Source of the DNA: Stereocaulon alpinum
Taxonomy: Eukaryota > Ascomycota > Lecanoromycetes > Lecanorales > Stereocaulaceae
Assembly (NCBI GenBank): GCA_018257865.1
Contig: JAEUBA010000042.1
Location: 1-64,000, forward strand
DNA length: 64,000 bases
Reading direction: 5' to 3'
The notes beneath the pieces were generated by a model, which saw only the letters and a program-made list of their open reading frames with translations, made no database searches and was not told the origin of the DNA. The translations under genes and the position numbers were made by a program. Positions 21,116-31,202 of the stretch are shown here, piece after piece (within the stretch, counting starts at the first letter, position 1; every line of letters starts with the position of its first letter).

Positions 21116-22929
21116 TTACTTCTTGATGACCCTCTCGATGCCATCCAAGCCTTTCTCCAGCACTTCCAACCTGGGTCCGTATGACAAACGGATGAAATGG
21201 TGGCACGGACTATCGAAGAGATCACGGCGCTTGGCCGGGTTAAGGTCGAAGAATATTCCTGGGACCACTGTACGTTTTGGTTAGCTGCACATCCAAAGTT
21301 CGGGTGGGCAAGCTCTAAGTCTACATGCCTATCACTTTCTCCTCCAAGCACCGCTGCATGAAATTTAAGCCATCATTGATCTCCTTTGGCAAGCTCCTCA
21401 AATCCAACCAAATGTAGAAGGTCGAGTCCGGGATGTTCTTGATCCTGAAGCCCATGTCGTTCAGCCTCCCAAGGACATAGTCGCGCTTCATCTTGAAATG
21501 CCTCTGCAGCGCTTTCATCTCGTTTAGCACTTTCGTCGGCTCGAGCATGGGAATCGCGGCTTCCTGGAAAGGGACGTTGGTGCCACCGTCGAGGTATGAG
21601 CCGCATGAGCCGATGGCTTTGATGAATTCTTTGGGGCCGACGATCCAGGCGACACGCTGAGGGTCGATTAGCACATAGAAGAGGCAAAGTGTGCGGTGGG
21701 GGTTTCTACCCAGCCTGGAAGACGAAAGCGCTTGGTCAGGCCGTCAATCAAGATTACATCGTCTTCGTCAACATCGACGATGTTATCGGCAGCTGATACA
21801 GTGGTACCATCACAATTACTTGTGTAATTATAGCCGCCATAGAATTCATCCATGATAAGTGTTGCACGGTCTGAAAGCATACATTAGACCAGCTTTCATA
21901 GCCGAGACGTTGAAGTCTCACCTCGAGCGATGTCTTGAATCTCGGCAAGTTCGGGATTCTTCACCACTTGACCGGTTGGGTTCCGCGGGTTCGAGGTCAG
22001 AATCACGGAGGTTCCACGAGATATCTCTTCGGCGATCTTTTCCGGGTGGATGTGGTATCCATCGGCTTCAGAGAGTGGTGACGGGATCGCTGCAAACTGT
22101 ATGGCAACGGTGTGCGAGTCAGAAACTGGATGACAGAAGGTTGTAGCAATTCGTAGCGTATATAAGAAAGGCCAAATGCGAGTAAGAAGCCCCCTTTCAT
22201 TTGATACGGAAACAGGTTTGTGAAATCATGTAACACGAGTTGTAATATCGGAATCGATTGGTCACCTACGTTCTTGAAAAGTCCCAGCATCTCATTGTAC
22301 GCGGTATAGTCAGGGATGAAGAAGCCTGCATGAGGTTAGACTCCATGCTGTTTCACTTCATGCCTGCATCTCCGTACCGAGATAGGCGTTGTTCAAGACA
22401 GCAGCGATACGAATGAGGCCAGCTCTACCACCAGGCACAACAGCCACGTTCTCCCACGTGTACTGGCTGTCCTTGCCCTGGCGATGGTGGGCGTTGTACA
22501 GATTGGCAATGGCCACTCGCAGTGGCTTGATACCCGCTGTAGGGCCATACTCACGTCCCGCCATTGAGACATTGATTGTCTTGGGACGGTCAAAACTGCC
22601 TTCAATGTCATCGTCGACCTCAGGGGCACCCTGTCCAAGGTTTGCCCAGTCGTTGGGAGCGTCTTGAAAACCATGTTCGTTGGCTCTCTCCGTACACCAG
22701 ACTACACCAGTGCTGGCTCGTGATGCGTCGAGTCCGGCATGAGGACGGTGTCCTTCGTGAGCATTGCGAAACTGGCGGTGAATTGGCGAACTCAATTCAC
22801 TACACCAAAGGAAATTAAGTGAATGCCATGTGCAGGTTGTTTGTTATTCTGAGTGCGGTGAGTGCGGTAGGGTACGTACTTTGTGCTCGGACCCTTGCTT
22901 ACCGAAAACCTCCGATCGGAGAAGCTCAT
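21116..22929 (-). CDS. PLP-dependent class I/II aminotransferase, 447 aa, seven exons
   Basis: A fold-type I aminotransferase using pyridoxal phosphate. Exons on the minus strand are 22929-22880, 22799-22378, 22325-22270, 22096-21922, 21870-21710, 21656-21329 and 21267-21116, totalling 1344 nt. All six introns keep frame. Diagnostic blocks are NLGQGAPE, REYGPTAGIKPLR, NAYLGFFIPDY, TSNPRNPTG, MDEFYGGYNY and IDGLTKRFRLPGW. The Lys in LTKRF is the expected Schiff-base residue and the Arg in GPRLEVLEKG is near the C-terminus. Intron 6 has a GC donor (GCATGT), the only choice that restores KVIVVPGIFFD. Intron 3 (173 nt) is unusually long here. Substrate is unknown; relatives include bacterial-type aspartate/aromatic transaminases. 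The minisatellite at 23112-23258 lies about 180 bp upstream of the start. Confidence 0.85.
21268..21328 (-). other. GC-AG intron 6 of the aminotransferase
   Basis: 61 nt, donor GCATGT, acceptor TACAG. No GT donor nearby gives the right phase, so a non-canonical GC donor is inferred. Confidence 0.7.
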
Positions 22930-24677
22930 GGTGGGAAAACCCGTAGGAATCAGGATCAACAGATGATGGGATGCACAATTACCAATTTCGTAAGATTGAC
23001 ACACAGTTTGTGGGGATACCAAGAAAGCTTGATCGAATGTTGAAGGAAGGAGACGCGGATGGCGGGGTCGTCAAGGGGCTCAAGGGGTTCAAGGGCGGGA
23101 ACATTCCCCCCCCCTTGTCCCCTGTCCCTTGTCCCCTGTCCCTTGTCCCCTGTCCCCTGTCCCTTGTCCCCTGTCCCTTGTCCCCTGTCCCCTGTCCCTT
23201 GTCCCCTGTCCCTTGTCCCCTGTCCCTTGTCCCCTGTCCCTTGTCCCCTGTCCCCTGTTGCCCTTTGCTGCCAACTGTTGCCGACATTCCCAGGCTGCCA
23301 CGTGAGACTGACAACCCTTAGCGAAGCCCAGTGATGCCTCACACTAGCACGCCGAGACGCCCAAACCAAATCATACACAATTACTCTTACCTCTCATTTC
23401 CATGAAAGTGCAGCCGGGCGCCTGCAGAGTCTGCATCAAGCTCAAGCAGATTCAAGGGTGAAATGCGTGGCACCTGCCGGCACCTGCTCATTGACCTCAT
23501 CGGGCCTTTTCTGCAATACTGACTTATGTGGATGATGCAGCTGTCATGTTTCACAATGCGCCTAGATTCACACATGTATAATGCTCTCCGAGACACGGCG
23601 TGTGGGCCGTGATGAGAAATCGCGTGTGAATAATCAATAGCTCCAACAGCATGACTTTACCAAGTATAGCAAATTGATCTTCGTCTTCACCGACGGCTTG
23701 ACGCAACAGTAGCGTGGACCAATGGCGCGCACGATTCTGTAAAGTCTAGATTCATGGACGATCGGTCATTAAGCGCACACCGTTCCTCGCTCTAACTTAA
23801 CGCCTGTCAAACTGGCTATGCGTGCTCCAATCCCTGGACCGGTCCTCTTCGGTGTGCCCCTAATCGATAGTAAGTGCACTAATGCACGCAAAAATGTTTT
23901 AGATGATCGTGCCTGTGTTCCTTGCATGGATGCTTCGGATCTATCACGCGGTAAGACTTGTGGCCTTCGCCTGGCATGTGGATAGTGGACACGAAGGCTG
24001 CCACTAGAAAGTCGACGGGACGGCGAACGAAGGCATGTTTGCAGATCACTCAATGATCTGTTCATCTACCAGCCTATCGCTCTTCCCCTGGTCGAGGCGC
24101 TTGACAGCAAAGAAACGGGATTCACAAGCATCCTGCACTTTTCAATCTGCAGGCCTAGCAGATCATGACTGGTCTATATGCTCCGGACATGGTGCAAAAA
24201 CAGTGCCAAGGGTAGACATTTGAGACCCTCTTATCATTTGGTTGGCCGCCCTAACCCTAATACTCCCAAGCGACCGAAAGCGACCTGCCGGGCCGTAGTC
24301 TGTTGTTGACGAAGCCTAACGGCAGATTGACCGCTGGCGCAGAAGCTGGATTGTGACTTGTCAGAGCGGCCTTCCAAGAGCGCCTTTACCTCATTCATGC
24401 ATATGGCAAATGGCAGATGCATAACGCTCAGGGGACTCATACACACCATGTCGCGGCAATAGTTTGTTGTTAATCTCTATGACCCCTTCTACTTCCAGCT
24501 CAATACTGTGCCTCAACCTTGTGCACGATTCGTCTCGTGTCCCTCGCTCAGTTGCTCCAAGTACAGTCGATGTTGTTAATACTTCGAGTGTATCGATAAG
24601 CCCCATAGTTCTAGCAGACTCCATACTTTGGACGGAAGCACGGGCCAAGGAAATAGCCAAGTCGCCCGAACTACGAA
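22930..24677. other. Intergenic, containing a minisatellite
   Basis: Holds the 7-bp tandem array at 23112-23258 (listed separately). No gene is supported in the remainder. Confidence 0.45.
23112..23258. repeat. 7-bp minisatellite, 21 units, C-rich on plus and G-rich on minus strand
   Basis: Two unit types, CCCCTGT and CCCTTGT, occur 21 times head to tail in the order BABABAABABAABABABABAA (A is CCCCTGT, B is CCCTTGT). Because the unit is 7 bp and contains no stop in any phase, all six frames are open here, so the overlapping ORFs are artefacts. The minus strand carries runs of three or four G at regular spacing, a good G-quadruplex candidate. Confidence 0.95.
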
Positions 24678-26298
24678 ATGATTTCCAGCCAACAATCACC
24701 CCTGGAGAACAATAATGACTGGGAGAGCTTTCCTCCAGCTATCAAGCGAAAGGTACGTCGCTCAAGGTTCTCTCAAGGTCCTTCCTTCTCAATTGGCCGT
24801 CATGCTCTACATGAGATCTTCGCCGTCTCCACGAACGTGCCCTGCAGGTCGCTGACTGCCATCCCTCGAGCAGTATTTCTCATCCCTTGAGCGCCTGAGG
24901 CTCGCTCAATGCTCGGCGCCAAAGACTAAGCCATCCTCCTTGACAAGTACTCATGGCACCGTAGCCGTCACAACACCAGACACGAAACCGCGGCGGCCTA
25001 CTTTCTCTCGTCGAAACTCGAGCTACTTCAAGAACCCCTCGGTCCTGCGAAGAAAAACATCCTCACCTACGAGCGACACATTCTCACCTGTCGACGCTCA
25101 ATGGTTTCTTAGACTGCCTGACAAGGTTCAGAGAAGGCATTTCACGCCAGAAGAACGCGTTCTACTGTCAGGGCACGCAGCAAGCGTTGTTCCCGACGCG
25201 GCAGACGAGAAGCTCTACCGATTGTACAAACTGAGTCACGAAGCCAATCGCAGCGTGCCGACGTTACGCACTTCCTCAATCTCCAGCCTGTCGTCCCTGA
25301 GCACCTTCGACCTTGAACAGCCTGCCGACGAGTCAGCCGTCGACATGGACGAGTCAATGATATGGTTCGACGACGACCATGACTTGGACCTCGCATCCAC
25401 ACTTGATGACTACCATCTTTTTGTCAATCAAACAGCAGAACCCAGCGTCAAGCCGCGGAAACGAGCGCCTTCGTTCCGAAGAGCTCTCTCGCTCACCTCG
25501 CTGCCCAGACCCTCCCTGACGTCCGCACTGCCTCCAGTCCCACCACTACCCCTTCAACATGCTTCTCACTCACGGCGACAATCCCGCGCCACCCTTTTCC
25601 CATCACATGCGCCTGCCTCCTCCATCTCGACTATCGAACCTTCAGCCTGCCACTACCAGGACCCCGAAGCCCGTCTCAAACTTCGCGTCTACCTCGCCTC
25701 CCCCCAAAAGTTCGACGAAGCAATCGAATTCGGCTTTCCCAGCATGGACGACAAAGATAGCAAGCCCCTCTCCCGGCCCTCCCTTAGCCACTCCCGTACA
25801 GCCCCTTGCAAAACGTTCCTCGACACCGACAACCCGTCTGTTTTCGATGCCCTCGATGATAACGACTCAGACTTCGACTCTGAAGATGCTGATGCTATAA
25901 GCCTGCCCGAGCGGGACGCGCCTTACACACCAATGGAAGCCTCCTTCCAGCATGCGCGCCTTCTTTCACCCTCAATCGCTACGTCTTCCCGCTCAAGCAC
26001 CGCACAAATACAACAACAAGCATATCGCTATCCCAAACCCGTAATACGGCACGACGAAGAGTCCGAACCCTTCGCACAGCTGCTTGCAGGTAGTAGGGAA
26101 ATGACACTGCGTATGACGCTCACGCGGCCGGATCTGAGAGCGGACGAGCAGGCGCTATATGCGAAGACGACAGGAGATGATCCCTTAGCGCTAGAACATC
26201 TACCCCCGAGTAAGAGCGAGGGGGATATCTGGGACACCATGCCTAAAGATATGGGGATCGTAAAGAAATTCTGGCGGAAAATGAGTGGCAAGAGCTGA
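24678..26298 (+). CDS. Disordered Ser/Thr-rich fungal protein, 499 aa, one intron
   Basis: Exons are 24678-24752 and 24874-26298. The 121-nt intron has GTACGT donor, CTGAC branch at 24851 and CAG acceptor, and it joins WESFPPAIKRK to YFSSLERLRLAQC. This matters because the long frame otherwise lacks an ATG and would have to start at a TTG. The N-terminal block (FPPAIKRKYFSSLERLR) and DAQWFLRLPDKVQRRHFTPEERVLL look conserved. The rest is low-complexity, rich in Ser, Pro and acidic patches, with several SxxS/RRxS phosphosite-like motifs such as RRNSS and RRALS. The protein ends in a basic segment VKKFWRKMSGKS. I do not recognise a named family. A cytosolic or nuclear regulatory role is a guess. 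Confidence 0.75.
24753..24873 (+). other. Intron of the disordered protein gene
   Basis: GTACGT donor, CTGAC branch, CAG acceptor, 121 nt. Confidence 0.75.
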
Positions 26299-27050
26299 GC
26301 GAACTCGCCTCGGGGGGATGAAGACAGTCGCATCTGTGTCAGAGGCTTGGGGAGTTGAAGATTTTCAAACGAAGGATATTGCATTTTGCTGTTCTTTTAG
26401 CGCTTGAAGCGGGCATTTGCTGTAACGAGGCTTTTGGTGTTCATTCTTGTGATTTGCTGTGGGGGAGCGAGCTGTTTTTCATGATACCAACGTTCTTGAT
26501 GAGCTTCTGAGCTGAGTGTGCTTCATTCTTCTTCTTGGACGCAAGGTTTGCTTTATGTCTTACATTGCCTTTAGCTGGCGGATTTTGCTCATCCTACTAC
26601 GATATACCTTAAACATGCTACTGGCTGGACTCCTGGCTCGAATGAAATATCAATTTGAAACCGTTGAAACCTTCTTAAGTGCGGTCTTGCGTCAACGTTA
26701 AGCATATTGAATCAGCTAATCATTCGTTTTCTCGATGGCTGAAGCGGGGATTTTCCGAGGTATTGGACAATTTGAGTAGCAGCACACCCGGTAAATGCTT
26801 GTGGATTTGAGCAGGGTATCTGCACCTTCCGCCGTTACTCAAGTTGTTGGTATGACATTTGCGCCCAAAGCCGAGCTGTACATACCTACGACGCTTCAAA
26901 GGCATGTATAGAATAGGTTGAATGGGGATAGCACATTCAGCTGTAGCACTTCGATACGAGAGATATAGACTCGTCTAAGTCTGGGAACTTCCATAGCAGT
27001 AATTGTTCATCTCATGGACATCTGATTCAGCTTTTCATTCCATTTCTCTT
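26299..27050. other. Intergenic between convergent genes
   Basis: Lies between the 3' ends of the disordered protein gene and CCT4. Only short frames are present, nothing supported. Confidence 0.45.
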
Positions 27051-28728
27051 CTACCTACTCAACGCAATATCATCAATCCTCAAGATCATCTTCACCGTCT
27101 CCGCCGCCAACTCCACCGCACTCGTACTAACAAGCAGCGGCTGCAACACATTCTCCTCCTGCATATTCCCCTTCACACCACCCGACCGAATACTAACGCC
27201 CGCATTCTTCTCCCCGAATTCGTGCCGATGTCGCAGATCTGTGACGACGCGGATACTGTTCAGTCCTGCGTTCTCAGCTAACGTCGTAGGGATGACTTCC
27301 ATCGCATCCGCAAATGCTTTCCAGCAGATCGCTTCCGTGCCGCTCAACTCCCGTGACTTTGCGGAAAGTGTGTTTGCTATAGCGATCTCTGGGGCGCCGC
27401 CGCCGGCGATCAGGGCTTTCTTTTTCACGAGGCAGCGGATAACGCATATGGCGTCGTGGAGGGAGCGTTCCGCTTCGTCCAGGATCAGTGCGTTAGCGCC
27501 GCGGCAGATGATAGAAACCGTCTTTGCGTTCAGACCTGCTTTATGCGAGATGCCGGTGACTTTCACAATGCGTGACCCTGAGGCTTGGACTTCGTCAAGG
27601 AGATCTGCACTGCCGAGTTTGTCTTCTGTAAAGGAGTCGATATCGGCGATGGGTTTGCAGCCTGTGCTCTTGCAGATAAACTCCACTTCGTCGCGCTCGA
27701 TATCTTTGATTGTTAGGATATTGAGTTTGGCAAGGAAATGGAGGGAGAGGTCGTTGACTGCGTCACGAAGGATAGATTTTTGTATTAGGAGCACGTTGCA
27801 TTTTGCTTTCTTGATTTTCTTGACCATGTTTAGGAGGTAGGTGCGTTCTTCTTTCAGGATCTTGTCCATTTGTCTGTAGTCGTTGACAACAATTTGATTC
27901 TCCATGTCTGGCTTTGGGGGGCTGAGTTGAAATTGTATCAGGCCTATTCGAGCTTTTTCCATTCGGGCTGGGCCGCCTCCGCTCTTTACAACAGGCTGAT
28001 TGAGGACGAGTCCATCAATCATCTCGCTGTCCTCTATTGTGCCGCCAACCTTTTTCACTATTCGGATGTTCTTTAGGTCGACGTTGTCTGCGGTCTTCTG
28101 GTCTATGGTTTTCAGCACGGCGTCGACTGCCATGGGTCCGAGGAGGTCTGAGTGTTGAGAGACGATCTTTGAGGAGAGGGATGTAGAGGCTGCTCGTTCC
28201 AAAGTAGCTCGGTCTGATAGGGATATAGGATGTGACATTTTCTCGAGCGTGCGGACTGCTTCTGCTGCCGCTCGCTGGAAAGCTTCTGAGATGACTGTAG
28301 GATGTATGCCCTTCGCAAGTAATCGGTCTGCTGCTCCAAGTAAACTTCCGGCTATCACCACCACTGAAGTTGTGCCGTCTCCTGCTTCAACATCCTGAGC
28401 AGCACTGAGGTCTACAAGCATTTTGGCCGCTGGGTGCATAACACTCATGTCTTTCAACATTGTGTTGCCGTCATTTGTGATTATGGTCTCGCCTTTTCCT
28501 GTCATTATCATCTTGTCCATGCCTCTCGGACCGAGAGATGTTCGTATTGCGTCTGCGACAGCTCGAGCGGCCATGATGTTGGCGTTTCGAACGGCCATAG
28601 GCTTCTCCTTGTCCTGAAATCGAAGTCAGTGTCTGCGGTGGGATGATGCACGTCTCGTTCCCAATTTTGGTTACCTTGAAGGCATTATTGCCTGAGTTTG
28701 ACTGCATGGGGGCTGTAGTAGCCGCCAT
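27051..28728 (-). CDS. CCT4: CCT chaperonin subunit delta (TCP-1 delta), 538 aa, one intron
   Basis: One of eight paralogous subunits of the cytosolic CCT/TRiC chaperonin ring, which folds actin, tubulin and other substrates using ATP. Exons are 28728-28675 and 28613-27051, joined by a 61-nt intron (GTAACC...TTTCAG). Family motifs are GPRGMDKM, GETIITNDGNTMLKDM, VEAGDGTTSVVV (containing the ATP-hydrolysing Asp), and the C-terminal GVKGNMQEENVLQPLLVSTSAVELAAETVKMILRID region. The N-terminus (NAFKDKEKP, RNANIMAARAVADAIRTSLGP) identifies the delta paralogue. Length matches the family. It is divergent from RPT1 and shares a 409-bp upstream region with it. Confidence 0.96.
28614..28674 (-). other. 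Intron of CCT4
   Basis: 61 nt, GTAACC donor, TTTCAG acceptor, phase 0 between Lys18 and Asp19. Confidence 0.85.
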
Positions 28729-29137
28729 GTTGGAGGTAGAAAGCAGTCAGTATGGAGGAATAAAGATGTGATAGTTACAGCGTAGAAGTAGGCTTTGTAG
28801 AAGGGTGTCAGGCTCTCAACATCGAGTACAATGTTTTATTTGGATGGATATCAGCCTTCCAGTCGCGTTCCGCGAATTTCTGCAACTGCGAACACTAGCG
28901 CCGGCTGCTGCCGAGAGCTCTTGGTTTGGATAACATTCGCCTTCATTTCCTGTTCATCAACCTCCCACTCACGACTCCACTATCTACTGCTGCTCGGCCT
29001 CTGGCTCCTTCAACGAAAACCTTATAGCAAGGTCAAAATCTGGGAAGCTATAATTGCTTCTCTGCCATCGCTCGAAGTGACGACATCCATACAACGCCTA
29101 CTCGCCGACAAACAAACGGCGCACCTGGTCTTCCAAG
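28729..29137. promoter_or_regulatory. Bidirectional promoter region of CCT4 and RPT1
   Basis: 409 bp separate the two start codons, so both proteostasis genes must be driven from this stretch. I searched by eye for a proteasome-type upstream element and saw none. Confidence 0.55.
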
Positions 29138-30730
29138 ATGCCTAGCGCAACAGGGCAGAATTGGGAGAAGTACAAGAAAGAGTTCGTGGATGACGAGGAA
29201 CCAGAGAAGAAGATAACGCCTCTTACGGATGAGTGTGTACGCCTGGCAGGTTGCTTTGATGGAGGAGACTGATGGTAGATGCTTAGGGACATACAAGTGC
29301 TCAAGACCTATGGTGCTGCTCCATACGCTGCCGGTCTCAAGCGGCTAGAGAAGCAGATCAAGGAGAAACAGACGAGTGTCAATGAGAAAATAGGTTCGTA
29401 GACAGTGTTCTGAGGTGCCAGCTCACTTGTCGAAATACAAGGCTAACAATTTTCACAGGAGTCAAGGTATTCGATCTTCGTAGTCTCTGAAATTCCGCCA
29501 ATTCACAGGTTCTAGGAATCAGACACAGGTCTTGCACCACCACATCTATGGGACATAGCAGCAGACCGACAACGAATGCAAGAAGACCATCCCCTCCAAG
29601 TCGCCCGTTGCACGAAGATCATCCAGCATGAGAAAGACTCCGACAAGAGCAAATATGTTATCAACGTCAAGCAGATCGCCAAGTTTGTCGTCAAGCTCGG
29701 TGAGCGCGTCAGCCCCACAGATATAGAAGAAGGCATGCGAGTAGGGTATGTTTCCCCCAGTGGTCCTATAATGAAGCGGTGTGTACTAAGCCTCGTGACA
29801 GTGTCGACCGCAACAAATACGAGATCCTCCTTCCTCTTCCCCCAAAGATCGATCCCTCAGTGACCATGATGACCGTCGAAGACAAGCCCGACGTAACGTA
29901 TGGCGACGTGGGCGGCTGCAAAGAGCAGATCGAAAAGATCCGCGAAGTCGTCGAAATGCCTCTCCTATCACCCGAACGTTTTGTCAGCCTCGGTATTGAC
30001 CCACCAAAAGGCGCCTTACTTTATGGTCCTCCTGGCACAGGGAAGACACTATGCGCAAGAGCAGTCGCCAACAGGACAGACGCTACATTCATCCGCGTTA
30101 TCGGCTCGGAGCTCGTGCAGAAATACGTGGGTGAGGGCGCCAGGATGGTCAGGGAGCTATTCGAGATGGCAAGGACGAAGAAGGCTTGCATTATTTTCTT
30201 CGACGAAATCGATGCTATAGGAGGCGCGCGTTTTGATGACGGTGCTGGTGGTGACAACGAGGTACAGCGGACTATGCTGGAACTCATCACCCAGCTCGAT
30301 GGATTCGACTCCCGAGGCAACATAAAGGTCATGTTTGCCACCAATAGACCCTCGACCCTGGATCCTGCTCTCATGCGTCCTGGACGTATAGATCGCAAGA
30401 TCGAATTCTCGCTACCTGACTTGGAAGGACGGGCCAATATTCTGCGTATCCACGCAAAGAGCATGTCAGTGGAGAGGGACATCAGATGGGAATTAATTTC
30501 AAGATTATGTCCGAACAGCACAGGAGCTGAGCTGCGGAGTGTGGCTACTGAAGCGGGTATGTTCGCTATTCGGGCGAGGAGAAAGGTTGCTACAGAGAAA
30601 GACTTCTTGGCTGCGGTGGACAAAGTTATTAAGGGCAATCTCAAGTTCAATTCAACAGGTGAGTTTCTCTGTTTCTCGATATTCGAGAGCTATGCTAACA
30701 GAAGTAGCAACATATATGCAATACAATTAG
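29138..30730 (+). CDS. RPT1: 26S proteasome regulatory ATPase Rpt1 (PSMC2), 439 aa, six exons
   Basis: AAA+ ATPase of the proteasome base ring that unfolds and threads substrates. Exons are 29138-29232, 29287-29393, 29459-29466, 29516-29745, 29802-30658 and 30708-30730, total 1320 nt. The third exon is only 8 nt. Each junction restores Rpt1 sequence: PLTDE-DIQVLKTYG, KI-GVK-ESDTGLAPPHLWD, MRVG-VDRNKYE and STA-TYMQYN at the C-terminus. The ATPase core has Walker A GPPGTGKT, Walker B IIFFDEID, the pore-loop KYVGEGARMV and GRIDRK. The C-terminus ends in QYN, as in yeast Rpt1. The N-terminus fits the Rpt1 pattern (NWEKYK). Confidence in identity is very high and in the 8-nt exon high. Confidence 0.95.
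29459..29466 (+). other. 8-nt micro-exon of RPT1
   Basis: GAGTCAAG lies between a CAG acceptor and a GT donor, and completes the Gly-Val-Lys codons required by the family alignment. Confidence 0.85.
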
Positions 30731-31202
30731 AAGGCATGAGAAAGCGAGGAAGTGGTGGAGAAGAGCGTGGGGACTTGAGAGTTCATCAAAATCGACAATT
30801 GTATACTACTTCTGCTGCATACCAAGCATTAGCGAAACAGAGCTGCGGCTCGATTTTCCAACCTCATTGAGTCAAAGCAAGCACTACATTTCCCCAAACC
30901 ATTTCCCGTCCACATCTGTTGCACGCCAGCCACATCTCGAAATTGGCGTGAGATGACTGACGTCGAGAATCTGACACATACACTCAGAAGTTGCAAGACC
31001 CCCAATGAAAGTAGAGTCGTTAAGATCTCCGTGGTTGCTGCTGAGCCCTGCAACTGCTTTTGCTACAATATGTGCATTCTGAAAGATAATCATATACACA
31101 AAGCTTGTGAGCAAAAGCTCAAGGAGGACTGGACCCAACAATGCAACTGCAACGCCGATGCCACCAATCCTCTCTAATCATACTTCATCCCCGTGCAATG
31201 AC
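30731..31202. other. Intergenic between convergent genes
   Basis: Spacer between the 3' ends of RPT1 and SDH1. No gene supported. Confidence 0.5.

Noticed and set aside
22956..23378. Overlapping open frames of 70-140 codons on both strands
   Set aside because: They arise from the 7-bp minisatellite, whose repeated unit has no stops in any phase; the proteins are simple repeats.
24940..24942. TTG as the start of the disordered protein
   Set aside because: An upstream ATG exon with a clean intron explains the N-terminus better.
27241..27840. 199-codon plus-strand frame
   Set aside because: Antisense shadow of the CCT4 coding exon.
30021..30650. 209-codon minus-strand frame
   Set aside because: Antisense shadow of the RPT1 ATPase core.
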